Source: Pseudomonas benzenivorans
Lineage (GTDB): Bacteria > Pseudomonadota > Gammaproteobacteria > Pseudomonadales > Pseudomonadaceae
Direction: 5' to 3'
Assembly (NCBI RefSeq): GCF_033547155.1
Contig: NZ_CP137892.1
Location: forward strand, 4,402,001-4,466,000
Length of the DNA stretch: 64,000 nt
Position numbers and translations under genes: made by a program. The notes beneath the pieces are model-generated. The model searched no databases. It was not told the DNA's origin and saw only the letters and a program-made list of their open reading frames with translations. Below, piece after piece: positions 26,289 to 38,021 of this stretch (position 1 is its first letter; the number at the start of each line of letters is the position of its first letter).

Positions 26289-26561
26289 TTACTCGCCGGG
26301 CTTGTGCAACTTGGGATTGGGGAAGAACTGCACCGCCTTGACCTTGGGGTCGGCGGCCTTGGGCTTGAGGGCGCCGACATTGACCCGGGTCGGCAGTTCC
26401 TTGACCACCGAATTGCCGCGCGCATCCAGGGTGTCGGCATAGCCGCAGCGCACGCACTCGCGGTGCGGCACGCCGTCCTCGTCCCACATCTTGATGCTGT
26501 CCATCTCGCTGCAGGCCGGGCACACGGCACCGGCGATAAAGCGTTTCTTGGCATGGCTCAT
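26289..26561 (-). CDS. YheV-type small zinc-ribbon protein
   Basis: 90-residue protein with two CxxC knuckles, CPAC (about 14-17) and CVRC (about 36-39), forming a zinc ribbon, followed by a basic proline-rich tail. It begins MSHAKKRFIAGAVCPAC, which matches the YheV family in gamma-proteobacteria, where the gene also follows prlC. The gap to the prlC stop is 11 bases. The role is unknown. Confidence 0.88.
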   Translation of the reverse strand: MSHAKKRFIAGAVCPACSEMDSIKMWDEDGVPHRECVRCGYADTLDARGNSVVKELPTRVNVGALKPKAADPKVKAVQFFPNPKLHKPGE

Positions 26562-26572
26562 AGGCGATCCGC

Positions 26573-28621
26573 TCAAGCGGCCTCCTGACTCAGGCCGAGG
26601 TGACGGAGCAGGGCGTCGATACGCGGCTCGCGGCCGCGGAAATCGACGAACAGCACCATCGGCTCCTGGGAACCGCCGCGGGCGAGGATCGCCTCGCGGA
26701 AGGCACGGCCGGTGTCGCCATTGAGCACACCCTCCTCCTCGAAGCGGGAGAAGGCGTCGGCGGACAGCACCTCGGCCCACTTGTAACTGTAGTAGCCGGC
26801 CGCGTAACCGCCGGCGAAGATGTGCGCGAAACCGTTGGCGAAACGGTTGTAGGCCGGCGGACGCAGCACCGAGACCTCGTCGCGCACGCCCTCGAGCACC
26901 TGCAGCACGCTGCGGCCGTCGCCATGGTGGGCGTGCAGCTCGAAGTCGAACAGGGAGAACTCCAGCTGGCGCACCATCATCAGCCCGGACTGGAAGTTCT
27001 TCGCCGCCAGCATCTTGTCCAGCAGGTCCTGGGGCAGCGGCTCGCCGCTCTCGAAATGGCCGGAGATCAGCGCCAGGCCCTGGGGCTCCCAACACCAGTT
27101 CTCCATGAACTGACTGGGCAACTCGACGGCGTCCCAGGCCACGCCGTTGATGCCCGAGGCGCCGGCCTGCTCGATGCGGGTCAGCAGGTGGTGCAGGCCG
27201 TGGCCGAACTCGTGGAACAGGGTGGTGACCTCGTCGTGGGTCAGCAGCGCCGGCTTGCCGTTGACTGCCGGGGTGAAGTTGCACACCAGGTTGGCCACCG
27301 GGCTGATCAGCTCACCGCTGGCGCTGCGGCGCTTGTCGCGGGCGCCGTCCATCCAGGCGCCGCCGCGCTTGTGGGCGCGGGCGTAGAGGTCGAAGAAGAA
27401 GCGCCCGACGTGCTGGCCGTTCTCCTTGATCTCGAACAGGCGCACGTCCGGATGCCAGGTGTCGAAGCCGGAGAGTTCCTCGATCTGGATGCCGTAGAGC
27501 TGCTCGACTATGGCGAACAGGCCGCTCAGCACCTTGTCGATGGGGAAGTAGGGCCGCAGGATCTCCTGGGAGATGCTGTAGCGCTGCTCGCGCAGCTTCT
27601 CGGCGTAGTAGCCGACGTCCCAGCTCTGCAGGTCCGCGCAGCCCTGCTCGGCAGCGAAGGCGCGCAGCTCGTCCAGGTCCTGGGCGGCGAAGGGCTTGCT
27701 GCGCACCGCCAGGTCGCGCAGGAAGCTCAGCACCTGCTCGCCGGACTCGGCCATCTTGGTCGCCAGGCTCAGCTCGGCGTAGTTGGCATACCCCAGCAGC
27801 CTGGCCAGCTCCTGGCGCAGGTCGAGGATTTCCTGCATCACCGGGCCGTTGTCGTGCTGGCCGGCGTTCGGCCCCTGGTCGGAGGCGCGGGTGCAGTAGG
27901 CGGCGTAGACCTCCTCGCGCAGCGCGCGGTCGTCGGCGTAGGTCATCACCGCGTAGTAGCTGGGGAACTCCAGGCTGATCAGCCAGCCGCCCAGGCCCTT
28001 GGCCTCGGCGGCCTGCTGCATCTGCGCCTTGGCCGACTCGGTCAGGCCGGCCAGCTGGCCCTCCTCGGTGACGTGCTTGGTCCAGGCCTGGGTGGCATCC
28101 AGCAGCTGGTTGGAGAAGCGGCTGCCGAGCTCGGCGAGCTTGCTCTGGATGGCGCCAAAGCGCTGCTTGTCGGCCTCGGCCAGGTCGATGCCGGACAGGT
28201 GGAAGTCGCGCAGGGCGTGCTCGAGGATGGTCTTCTGCGCCACCTCGAAGCCGGCGGCCGCGGGGCTGTCGGCCAGGGCCTGGTAGGCCTGGTACAGCGC
28301 GCGGTTGTGGCCCAGCTCGGTCCAGTACTCGGACAGCTTGGGCAGGCAGGCCTCGTAGGCCTGGCGCAGCTCGGCGCTGTTGCACACCGCGTTGAGGTGG
28401 CTGACCGGCCCCCAGGCACGGCCCAGGCGCGCGTGCAGCTCGTCGAGGGCCAGCACCAGGCCGTCCCAGCTCGGTGTGCCAGACTGTTGCCTGAGGAGTT
28501 CAGCGATGGCCGCGCGGCTGTCGGCGAGGATGGCGTCGATGGCCGGCTCGACATGCTCCGGGCGGATGGCGGAATAGGGTGGCAGGTCGAAGTCTTGCAG
28601 CAGGGGGTTGTTCGCAGTCAC
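26573..28621 (-). CDS. prlC: Oligopeptidase A (M3 family zinc metallopeptidase)
   Basis: 682-residue cytoplasmic M3 peptidase that degrades short peptides, including cleaved signal peptides. The zinc site HEFGHGLHHLL (HExxH) lies near residue 465, with the third ligand Glu downstream. A GTG start at 28621 (VTANNPLLQDF) fits family N-termini and length; an in-frame ATG at 28672 would add 17 residues. Neither start has a strong Shine-Dalgarno sequence. It heads the probable operon with yheV, DUF1835 and the acetyltransferase and is divergent from a gamma-carbonic anhydrase gene. Confidence 0.94.
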   Translation of the reverse strand: MTANNPLLQDFDLPPYSAIRPEHVEPAIDAILADSRAAIAELLRQQSGTPSWDGLVLALDELHARLGRAWGPVSHLNAVCNSAELRQAYEACLPKLSEYWTELGHNRALYQAYQALADSPAAAGFEVAQKTILEHALRDFHLSGIDLAEADKQRFGAIQSKLAELGSRFSNQLLDATQAWTKHVTEEGQLAGLTESAKAQMQQAAEAKGLGGWLISLEFPSYYAVMTYADDRALREEVYAAYCTRASDQGPNAGQHDNGPVMQEILDLRQELARLLGYANYAELSLATKMAESGEQVLSFLRDLAVRSKPFAAQDLDELRAFAAEQGCADLQSWDVGYYAEKLREQRYSISQEILRPYFPIDKVLSGLFAIVEQLYGIQIEELSGFDTWHPDVRLFEIKENGQHVGRFFFDLYARAHKRGGAWMDGARDKRRSASGELISPVANLVCNFTPAVNGKPALLTHDEVTTLFHEFGHGLHHLLTRIEQAGASGINGVAWDAVELPSQFMENWCWEPQGLALISGHFESGEPLPQDLLDKMLAAKNFQSGLMMVRQLEFSLFDFELHAHHGDGRSVLQVLEGVRDEVSVLRPPAYNRFANGFAHIFAGGYAAGYYSYKWAEVLSADAFSRFEEEGVLNGDTGRAFREAILARGGSQEPMVLFVDFRGREPRIDALLRHLGLSQEAA

Positions 28622-28756
28622 GACTGAGGCACCTGTAACCAAGGGAGTTTCATGCTGGCCCGGCGCTGGCAAATAGCCTGCAAAGACGGGTTTCAGCGGA
28701 TTTGCCGGCTATCTTAATTACAATCACCGCTCACCGCAGCCTAAGAGGTTTCTATC

Positions 28757-29302
28757 GTGGCGATTCGCAGTTATCAGCAGTTCACCCCGCAACTCGGCGA
28801 GCGGGTGTTCGTCGACGCCTCCGCCGTGGTCCTCGGCGACGTGGAGATCGGCGACGACAGCTCGGTCTGGCCGCTGGCGGTGATCCGCGGCGACATGCAC
28901 AGCATCCGCATCGGCGAGCGCTCCAGCGTGCAGGACGGCAGCGTGCTGCACATCACCCACGCCGGCCCCTTCAACCCCGGCGGCTACCCGCTGAACATCG
29001 GCGACGACGTGACCGTCGGCCACAAGGTCATCCTGCACGGCTGCAGCATCGGCAACCGGGTGCTGGTCGGCATGGGCAGCATCGTCATGGACGGCGTGGT
29101 GATCGAGGACGAGGTGGTACTCGGCGCCGGCAGCCTGGTGCCGCCGGGCAAGCGCCTGCAGAGCGGCTATCTGTATGTCGGCAGCCCGGCCCGGCAGGCC
29201 CGCGCGCTGACCGAGGAGGAACGCAGCTACTTCCGCTACAGCGCCGACAACTACGTGCGCCTGAAGGACCAGCACCTGATGGAAGGCTTCTCCTCCAACT
29301 GA
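28757..29302 (+). CDS. Gamma-carbonic anhydrase family protein (YrdA type)
   Basis: 181-residue left-handed beta-helix protein of the gamma-class carbonic anhydrase family. Putative zinc histidines are in LHITHAG, VGHKVILHGC, with the third contributed by the trimer neighbour. The start is GTG at 28757 with AAGAGG upstream. Close relatives such as YrdA bind zinc but have little or no demonstrated anhydrase activity, so the enzymatic role is uncertain. A HAD phosphatase gene follows 23 bases downstream, suggesting a two-gene unit. Confidence 0.9.
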   Translation: MAIRSYQQFTPQLGERVFVDASAVVLGDVEIGDDSSVWPLAVIRGDMHSIRIGERSSVQDGSVLHITHAGPFNPGGYPLNIGDDVTVGHKVILHGCSIGNRVLVGMGSIVMDGVVIEDEVVLGAGSLVPPGKRLQSGYLYVGSPARQARALTEEERSYFRYSADNYVRLKDQHLMEGFSSN

Positions 29303-29325
29303 TCCCGACCCGCACCAGGTTGTCC

Positions 29326-29973
29326 ATGCACTACCAGAACCTCCTGTTCGACCTCGACGGCACCCTCACCGACCCGCGCGAGGGCATCACCCGTTCGGTG
29401 CAGCACGCCCTGGTCCGCCTGGGCATCGAGGCACCGGACCTGGCCAGCCTGGAGCACTTCATCGGCCCGCCCTTGCTGCAGTGCTTTATGCACAGCTATG
29501 ACCTGGATGAGGCCACGGCCTGGCAGGCGGTCGGCCACTACCGCGAACGCTTCGCCGCGGTCGGGCTGTACGAGAACCGGGTGTTCGACGGCATCGCGGC
29601 GCTGCTTGAGGCCCTCAATGGCCAGGGCCGCCGGCTGTATATCGCCACCAGCAAGCCGACCCTGTTCGCCGAGCGGATCGCCGCGCACTTCGCCCTCGCC
29701 CGGCACTTCCAGGCGATCCACGGCAGCGAGCTGGACGGCACCCGCACCGACAAGGCCGAGCTGATCGGCCATCTGCTGGCGGAGGAAGGCCTGGCGGCGC
29801 GGGACACGCTGATGATCGGCGACCGCAAGCACGACCTGATCGGCGCCCGGCGCAACGGCCTGGATGCGGCAGCGGTGGGCTATGGCTTCGGCAGCGCCGA
29901 GGAACTGCAGGCCGAGGCGCCGACCTACCACTTCGCCACCCTGGGCGACTTGCGCCGGGCCTTCGCCGCCTAG
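29326..29973 (+). CDS. HAD-family hydrolase (phosphoglycolate phosphatase-like)
   Basis: 215-residue haloacid-dehalogenase hydrolase. Motif I is DLDGTLTDP (nucleophile Asp about residue 9), motif II ATSKPT, motif III Lys in the RTDKAEL region, and motif IV MIGDRKHD. A helical cap lies between motifs I and II. Sequence style is that of phosphoglycolate phosphatase or pyrophosphatase-like members, but the substrate cannot be fixed. It follows the gamma-carbonic anhydrase gene closely. Confidence 0.88.
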   Translation: MHYQNLLFDLDGTLTDPREGITRSVQHALVRLGIEAPDLASLEHFIGPPLLQCFMHSYDLDEATAWQAVGHYRERFAAVGLYENRVFDGIAALLEALNGQGRRLYIATSKPTLFAERIAAHFALARHFQAIHGSELDGTRTDKAELIGHLLAEEGLAARDTLMIGDRKHDLIGARRNGLDAAAVGYGFGSAEELQAEAPTYHFATLGDLRRAFAA

Positions 29974-29993
29974 GACGGGGTCGGCGCCGCAAT

Positions 29994-30019
29994 GCCCGGT
30001 GCGTCAGGAAGAACCGGGC
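29994..30019. terminator. Possible bidirectional terminator
   Basis: GCCCGGT and ACCGGGC form a seven-base stem with a 12-base loop between the convergent HAD and DUF1161 genes. There is no T tract, so this is weak. Confidence 0.35.
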
Positions 30020-30250
30020 TCAACCGTTCTTCTGGTAGATGATCTTCTTGGTGCCGTTGTCGCAGCTGCCGACCACCATGCTCGGGTCGTGCACCTCGTC
30101 GTTCGCCACGATCTCCAGGGTGTAGCTGATCACCCCGGCGGCCTGGATCTTCACCTCGATCTCCCGCTTCAACTCCTCGCAGGGCTTGGGCTGCGCCAGC
30201 GCGGCGGCGCCGAGCAGGCCGATCACAGGTACCAGCATCCATCTGTTCAT
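30020..30250 (-). CDS. DUF1161-family small secreted protein
   Basis: 76-residue protein with a signal peptide (about 1-19, ending AALAQ) and a mature part of about 57 residues with two cysteines (KPCEELK and GSCDNG), likely disulfide-bonded in the periplasm. This pattern, including CEELKREIEVKI and the end YQKNG, matches DUF1161. The function is unknown. Confidence 0.85.
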   Translation of the reverse strand: MNRWMLVPVIGLLGAAALAQPKPCEELKREIEVKIQAAGVISYTLEIVANDEVHDPSMVVGSCDNGTKKIIYQKNG

Positions 30251-30277
30251 GGTCCATCGCCTCTGGTCGCGAGACTC

Positions 30278-31387
30278 CTAGGGTTGGACCCATGGCGTGG
30301 CGTGCAAGTTCTGGCCGGCGCCCTGCAAGGCCTGCAGCGCCGCGCCTCGTTGCGGCGCCGGCAGGCGACCGAGGGCGGCGGCGCGGCGGTAGAAGGCCGG
30401 CCAGTCGCCGCCCACCTCGGCGTACAGCGCAGCGAAGGCCGGCACCCAGCTGTCGTACAGGCCGAACGGCAGCAGCTTGGCGTTGTTCAGCGGCGCCTCG
30501 ATCCAGGCATCGTAGCGGCCGGCGCCGCCCCACTGGCGATCGCGCAGCGCCCGGTAGTCGCGGCGCAGGCGGGCGAACTCGGCCTGCTTGGCGGCGCGCA
30601 TGGCCGGCGCCGGCAGGTCGCGGGCATACAAGGCGCGCAGGCGCTCGCGGCTGGCCAGTACCAGGGCGCTGAACTGCTCGCGCTGGCGCAGCGGCGCCGC
30701 CTCGGCCTCGGGCAGCCCGCGGGCCGCGCGCCAACGGCGCAGCCCCTCGCGCTCGACGAAGGTGGCGAAGGACTCGTTGAAGGCCGTGTCGCCGGCCACA
30801 TACAGTTGCTGGTGGGCCAGCTCGTGGAAGATCACCGCCACCAGACGCTCGTCGCTCCAGGCCAGCATGGTGTTGAGCAGCGGGTCGTCGAACCAGCCCA
30901 GGGTCGAGTAGGCCTCGACGCCGCCGATGTAGGTATCCAGCCCCTGCTGCTGCAACAGCGCCGCCGCGCCGCGGGCACGGCCCTGGCGGTAGTAGCCGCG
31001 GTAGGCCACGCAACCGGCGATGGGGAAGCAATGGGTCTCGGGTTCCACCGAGAACTCGGCGGTGGCGAACAGGTTCCACAGCACATAGGGTCGCCCCAGA
31101 TCGGCGTACAGGCGATAGCTGCGGTTGTCCGGCAGGGCCAGCTCGGCGCTGGCGAAAGACCGCGCCTGCAGCGCCAGGGCCAGGCGCTGACGCAGCGGCG
31201 CGGCGGTGGCGGGATCGGCCAGCAGGTCCTCGACGGGCTGGCGCGCCCGCAGCAGCTCGAACTGGCCGGCGGCCAGCTGGCCGTAGTAGTCCAGGGTGCT
31301 GCACCCCCCCAACAGCAGGGCCGCCAGCAGCGGAACCCAGCGCCAGGCCGGGGAGTCGATAGAGTAGGGAGTGCAGCCTTGGGTCAT
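30278..31387 (-). CDS. Predicted lipoprotein aminopeptidase (gluzincin, PF10023 type)
   Basis: 369-residue predicted lipoprotein metallopeptidase. The signal sequence ends LLLGGC (lipobox, Cys about residue 29). The zinc motif HELAHQ (HExxH) is followed about 20 residues later by NESFATFVE, whose Glu is the likely third ligand. This matches the 'putative aminopeptidase' family of gamma-proteobacteria. The ATG at 31387 is chosen because it gives a plausible lipoprotein leader, but no Shine-Dalgarno sequence is evident, so the start is uncertain. It precedes the DUF1161 gene by 27 bases. Confidence 0.85.
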   Translation of the reverse strand: MTQGCTPYSIDSPAWRWVPLLAALLLGGCSTLDYYGQLAAGQFELLRARQPVEDLLADPATAAPLRQRLALALQARSFASAELALPDNRSYRLYADLGRPYVLWNLFATAEFSVEPETHCFPIAGCVAYRGYYRQGRARGAAALLQQQGLDTYIGGVEAYSTLGWFDDPLLNTMLAWSDERLVAVIFHELAHQQLYVAGDTAFNESFATFVEREGLRRWRAARGLPEAEAAPLRQREQFSALVLASRERLRALYARDLPAPAMRAAKQAEFARLRRDYRALRDRQWGGAGRYDAWIEAPLNNAKLLPFGLYDSWVPAFAALYAEVGGDWPAFYRRAAALGRLPAPQRGAALQALQGAGQNLHATPWVQP

Positions 31388-31473
31388 GGCGTCCACGCTA
31401 GCGCATCGCGGCGACTGCCTCCACCCCGGGATCGGCGTAGGCTGCATCCCACCATTCGATTGCGGAGACCCTC

Positions 31474-31893
31474 ATGCGTCGTCTCGCCCTGATCGCCAGC
31501 CTGTCCCTCCTCGGTGCCTGCGCCTCGCCGTTGCCGGCCCACGACCCGGGACTGGCCTGGGTCGAGCTGTACACCCCGCCCAGCGACCTGCTGATGGCCG
31601 ACAAACTGGACGGCAAACGCCTCGACGACGGCCGCTACTTCCAGGTGACGCCCGGCGCCCACGAGTTGATCAGCCGCTTCCAGTTCGAGGTGCCCGGTGG
31701 TGGCGGCATCAACATCATGGCCGAGCCGATCCAGCGCACCTGCGAGATTCGCGTGCGCTACGCCGACTTCGCCGCCGGCCAACGCTATCTGCTGGAGGCC
31801 CGCCCCATGGTGACCAGCGCCCAGGCCTGGCTGTACGACGACCAGCGCAATGTCCTGGCCCGCGGCCGGGTACTGCGCTGCGGGGTGTTCTAG
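31474..31893 (+). CDS. Predicted small lipoprotein
   Basis: 139-residue lipoprotein candidate: MRRLALIASLSLLGAC gives a signal peptide and lipobox LGAC with Cys16. The mature domain is beta-rich with a Cys pair (RTCEIRVRY and LRCGVF) that could form a disulfide. No family is recognised. It is convergent with the luciferase-like gene, with six bases between the two stops, and divergent from the aminopeptidase gene. Confidence 0.8.
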   Translation: MRRLALIASLSLLGACASPLPAHDPGLAWVELYTPPSDLLMADKLDGKRLDDGRYFQVTPGAHELISRFQFEVPGGGGINIMAEPIQRTCEIRVRYADFAAGQRYLLEARPMVTSAQAWLYDDQRNVLARGRVLRCGVF

Positions 31894-31899
31894 CCCGGA

Positions 31900-32904
31900 T
31901 CACCCGCACCGGTGCAGTTCGGCCAGCAGCTCGAAGGAGCGCAAGCGATCGTCGAAGTCGTAGAGGTCGCCGGTGAAGATCAGCTCGTCGGCATCGGTCT
32001 GCTCCAGCAACACCTCCAGCTTCGCCCGCACCTTGGCCGGGCCGCCGACCACCGCCAGGCCGAGAAAATCGCCCACCGCCTGCTTTTCGTGAGGCAGCCA
32101 CAGCCCCTCCATGCTCGCCACCGGCGGGCGTTGCACCAGGCTATGGCCGCGCAGCAGGGCGAGAATCCGCTGATACACCGAGGTCGCCAGATAATCGGCG
32201 CGCTCGTCGCTGTCGGCCGCCACCAGCGGCACGCCGAGCATCACGTAGGGCCGCTCGAGCACCGCCGAGGGTTTGAAGTGATTGCGATAAACGCGCAGCG
32301 CCTCGTGCATCAAGCGCGGAGCGAAATGCGAGGCGAAGGCATAGGGCAGGCCCCTCTCGCCGGCCAGCTGGGCGCTGAACAGGCTGGAGCCGAGCAGCCA
32401 CAGCGGCACCTGGGTGCCGCTGCCGGGCACGGCGATGACCCGCTGCTCCGGGTTGCGCGGCCCCAGGTAGCGCTGCAGCTCGGCGACATCCGCGGGGAAG
32501 TCGTCGGCGCTGCCGGTGCGCTCGCGGCGCAACGCCCGGGCGGTGAACGGGTCGGCCCCCGGGGCGCGCCCCAGGCCCAGGTCGATGCGCCCGGGATAGA
32601 GGGTGGCGAGGGTGCCGAACTGCTCGGCGATCACCAATGGCGCATGGTTGGGCAGCATCACCCCGCCGGAACCGAGGCGGATGCTGCGGGTGCCGGCGGC
32701 CAGGTAGCCGAGCAGCACCGCGGTGGCCGAACTGGCGATGCCGTCCATGTTGTGGTGCTCGGCCACCCAGAAGCGCGTGAAGCCGAGGCGCTCGGCGTGC
32801 TGCGCCAGCTTCAGCGAGTTGCCCAGCGCCTGGGCCGGGCCGCCGTCGTCGCGGATAGGCGCGAGGTCGAGAATGGAAATCCTGGTCTGTGCTAGAACGC
32901 TCAT
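31900..32904 (-). CDS. LLM-class flavin-dependent oxidoreductase
   Basis: 334-residue luciferase-like monooxygenase with the TIM-barrel landmarks [35 protein letters not shown] (ends given) and DLGLGRAPG. It resembles the single-component luciferase-like group related to E. coli YhbW. Such enzymes use reduced flavin and oxygen; the substrate is unknown. The 115 bases upstream to the dodecin gene contain no gene. Confidence 0.88.
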   Translation of the reverse strand: MSVLAQTRISILDLAPIRDDGGPAQALGNSLKLAQHAERLGFTRFWVAEHHNMDGIASSATAVLLGYLAAGTRSIRLGSGGVMLPNHAPLVIAEQFGTLATLYPGRIDLGLGRAPGADPFTARALRRERTGSADDFPADVAELQRYLGPRNPEQRVIAVPGSGTQVPLWLLGSSLFSAQLAGERGLPYAFASHFAPRLMHEALRVYRNHFKPSAVLERPYVMLGVPLVAADSDERADYLATSVYQRILALLRGHSLVQRPPVASMEGLWLPHEKQAVGDFLGLAVVGGPAKVRAKLEVLLEQTDADELIFTGDLYDFDDRLRSFELLAELHRCG

Positions 32905-33019
32905 CGGCCCGCCTGGTCGTAAACCCCTGCTGATCGACGCCGGGGCGGCGCCAATACCCGAGTAGCATAGTGGGGCTTAATGACGAGATTCCAAGGCCGA
33001 CGGTCGGCCGGCGCAGTCC

Positions 33020-33235
33020 TCAGCTATTGGCAATGCGGAAGCCGACCTTGAGCGTCACCTGGTAGTGGCCGACCTTGCCGTTCTCGATATGGCCGCGGGT
33101 TTCCACCACCTCGAACCACTCGAGGTTGCGGATCGACTTGGCGCATTCGGCCAGGGCGTTGTTGATCGCCTCGTCGGAGCTGACCGGCGACGAGCCGACG
33201 ATTTCGATTTTCTTGTAGGTGTGATGGTTGGACAT
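33020..33235 (-). CDS. Dodecin flavin-binding protein
   Basis: 71-residue dodecin that forms a hollow dodecamer storing flavins. The N-terminal YKKIEIVGSS, the central RNLEWFEVVETRG with the flavin-stacking Trp, and VGHYQVTLKVGFRI with a conserved Gln all match the family. It stands alone; the nearest gene on its strand is the flavin-dependent oxidoreductase 115 bases downstream. Confidence 0.93.
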   Translation of the reverse strand: MSNHHTYKKIEIVGSSPVSSDEAINNALAECAKSIRNLEWFEVVETRGHIENGKVGHYQVTLKVGFRIANS

Positions 33236-33319
33236 GGCGCTTGCTCCTCTGGACGATAGTTAAACGCTAGACGAGAAGTGCCGCCCTTGTAGTGCGGGAT
33301 GGGTCGGGCCGGGAAACGC

Positions 33320-36341
<3,022 letters not shown>

Positions 36342-36352
36342 AGCCCAAGCCA

Positions 36353-36392
36353 CAAAAAAGCCGCTGCTCCCCTGGGGAGGCAGCGGCTTTTT
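36353..36392 (+). terminator. Rho-independent terminator after trpA
   Basis: AGCCGCTGC (36359-36367) and GCAGCGGCT (36380-36388) pair around a G/C-rich loop that can extend the stem, flanked by an A tract and TTTTT. It ends the trpBA transcript. Confidence 0.9.
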
Positions 36393-36478
36393 CATCCCGG
36401 CGATTCGGCTCGCGCCGTTTGCAGAAGCCGCTGGACGGGCAGCCTCGCCCAACGGCGCCCATCCGAGACACCCGCCGT

Positions 36479-36766
36479 TCAATCCAGCAGGAAACTCAGG
36501 CGCGCGTCGACCTTCTTGGGCGCTATCTCCAGAATTTCGGCGCTCACGACATGCTCCTGGACGAATGGATCGGCATTCACCCGCTCCTGCAACGCACCGA
36601 GCGTCGTGTTGTGGGCCAGGATGGAGCCGCCCAGGCTCGGCTGCAGGCTGCCGACCAAGAGAAACACGCCTTCATCGAAACCGCTCTTGATCCATTGATT
36701 GTGGCCGTCCATCAGCCGAGCGGCCTGGCCTTGGTTCGCGGAAAACTTCAGTAGCACGACAAACAT
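36479..36766 (-). CDS. YciI-family protein
   Basis: 95-residue YciI-like protein of the ferredoxin-like alpha/beta fold. It begins MFVVLLKFSANQGQAARLMDGHNQW, so the family His (DGHNQW) is present; mid-protein GSLQPSLGGSIL and C-terminal ADPFVQEHV are typical. The ATG at 36766 has GGGAGGG upstream. The function is not known. The gap upstream to the redoxin gene is 96 bases. Confidence 0.87.
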   Translation of the reverse strand: MFVVLLKFSANQGQAARLMDGHNQWIKSGFDEGVFLLVGSLQPSLGGSILAHNTTLGALQERVNADPFVQEHVVSAEILEIAPKKVDARLSFLLD

Positions 36767-36862
36767 AGGATTCCCTCCCTGTGGCATGGCGGCTTGCCCA
36801 GTGCGCCGGCCAGCCCTGCGCCGAGCGGCGCCCCGGAGGCGAGCCCAGCGAGAAGCATAGCG

Positions 36863-37357
36863 CTACCCGGCCCCGCTGCTCGGCGCGGCCTCGGCGATCA
36901 GCAGGGCGATCTGCGCCCCCAGGACCAGGTCGCCGACCTTGCCGAAGTACTGCTGGCGGATGAACCCCGCCGTGTCGATCAGCACCAGGGTGGGCGTGCC
37001 CTGCATTGCATAGTCGCGCATGGTGCAGGGGATGGCCCCTTGCGGGTCCGGCCGGTCGACGGCGACCGGGAAGCCGATGCGGTACTCGTGCAGGAAGGCC
37101 TCCAGGGCCACCGGCGTCATGGCCTGGTGGTGCTCGAAGACCGTGTGCAGGCCGACGACCGCCACCTGCTCGGGCGAGAAGCTGGCCCGCACCCGCTGCG
37201 CCTGGGGCAGGCCTTCGCTCACGCAGCCCGGACAGAGCATCTGGAAGGCCTCCAGCACTATCACCTTGCCGCGCAGGCTGGCCACGCTCGGCGCCTGCTG
37301 GGTGTTGAACCAGCACTGCACCTGCCACTCCGGTGCGGGCGTAGCTGAATGGGTCAT
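36863..37357 (-). CDS. Thioredoxin-fold redoxin protein (TlpA/AhpC-like)
   Basis: 164-residue thioredoxin-fold protein with a CPGC redox motif in AFQMLCPGCVSEG and the cis-Pro segment QGTPTLVLID. There is no signal peptide, so it is probably cytoplasmic, unlike TlpA/ResA assembly proteins. The start at 37357 (MTHSATPAPEW) is one of three close in-frame ATGs (37372 and 37414 are longer). Its role may be peroxiredoxin or disulfide reductase, but no substrate can be named. Confidence 0.82.
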   Translation of the reverse strand: MTHSATPAPEWQVQCWFNTQQAPSVASLRGKVIVLEAFQMLCPGCVSEGLPQAQRVRASFSPEQVAVVGLHTVFEHHQAMTPVALEAFLHEYRIGFPVAVDRPDPQGAIPCTMRDYAMQGTPTLVLIDTAGFIRQQYFGKVGDLVLGAQIALLIAEAAPSSGAG

Positions 37358-37424
37358 GCCGCCCCCCTGCATCCGCCATAAAGAGAAGACCCCTGTAGTT
37401 ATAGGCCAGCGCATGCATCCCGGC

Positions 37425-38021
37425 TTAAGGCGTGCCCGGCAGCAGCTCCGGCGCCTCGCGCTGCAGCTTGGCCTTGAGCATCTCCAGCTGCTCCAGGGCG
37501 GCGCGGGCCTCGTCCAGCTCGGCGGCGTTGCGCTCGCCCGACTGGGCGGCCTGTTCGATGCGTTCGCGGATCGCCGGGATCTGCTGCACGCCGCCGGCGT
37601 AGGCCTGGATCTGCGCGCGGCTGTGGCGGTCTTCGAAGGCCTGGTACTGCGCCGGGTCGGCCAGCACCGCGGCGGAGGGCCTCGGCCGTGGCTCGAGCTC
37701 GCCCAGCGCCGGGCTGCGCGGGTCGCCGCGTTCGAGCATCAGCTGCATCAGCATCTGGGCTTCCAGGGGGGCGAGGCTGGGCGACGCCGCATCGGCAGGC
37801 GGCGCTTCGGGCGCAGCGGCGACCGGCGGGGCAAGCGGCGCGGCCGCCAGCGCGGCGACTGGCGCGACGGGGAGGGCGGCCGGCCAGGGCGGCGGTGCGG
37901 GCTCGGCCGCGCGGACCTGCGGCGCCGCGCCTGGAGGGCTCGGCTCGGACTCCACCCACCAGGCGGCCAGGGCGACGGCACCGCCGCAGCAGAGCAGGGC
38001 CGCCCCCAGCCAACGCCTCAC
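37425..38021 (-). CDS. Pro/Ala-rich membrane-anchored protein in the plcB cassette
   Basis: 198-residue protein with one N-terminal hydrophobic segment (about 3-22), a long Pro/Ala linker (about 26-85) and a charged helical C-terminal part (about 95-190) likely to be coiled coil. The architecture resembles membrane-anchored secretion chaperones, but I see no recognised domain. It starts with GTG at 38021, overlapping the stop of the upstream parvulin gene (GTGA), so it is translationally coupled. In P. aeruginosa a similar protein is encoded after plcB and a parvulin (PA0028, from memory). Confidence 0.78.
   Translation of the reverse strand: MRRWLGAALLCCGGAVALAAWWVESEPSPPGAAPQVRAAEPAPPPWPAALPVAPVAALAAAPLAPPVAAAPEAPPADAASPSLAPLEAQMLMQLMLERGDPRSPALGELEPRPRPSAAVLADPAQYQAFEDRHSRAQIQAYAGGVQQIPAIRERIEQAAQSGERNAAELDEARAALEQLEMLKAKLQREAPELLPGTP

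Noticed and set aside
33292..33308. GGGATGGGTCGGG as a fourth copy of the intergenic repeat
   Set aside because: Only one arm is present; no complementary ACCCATCC arm lies within 100 bases.
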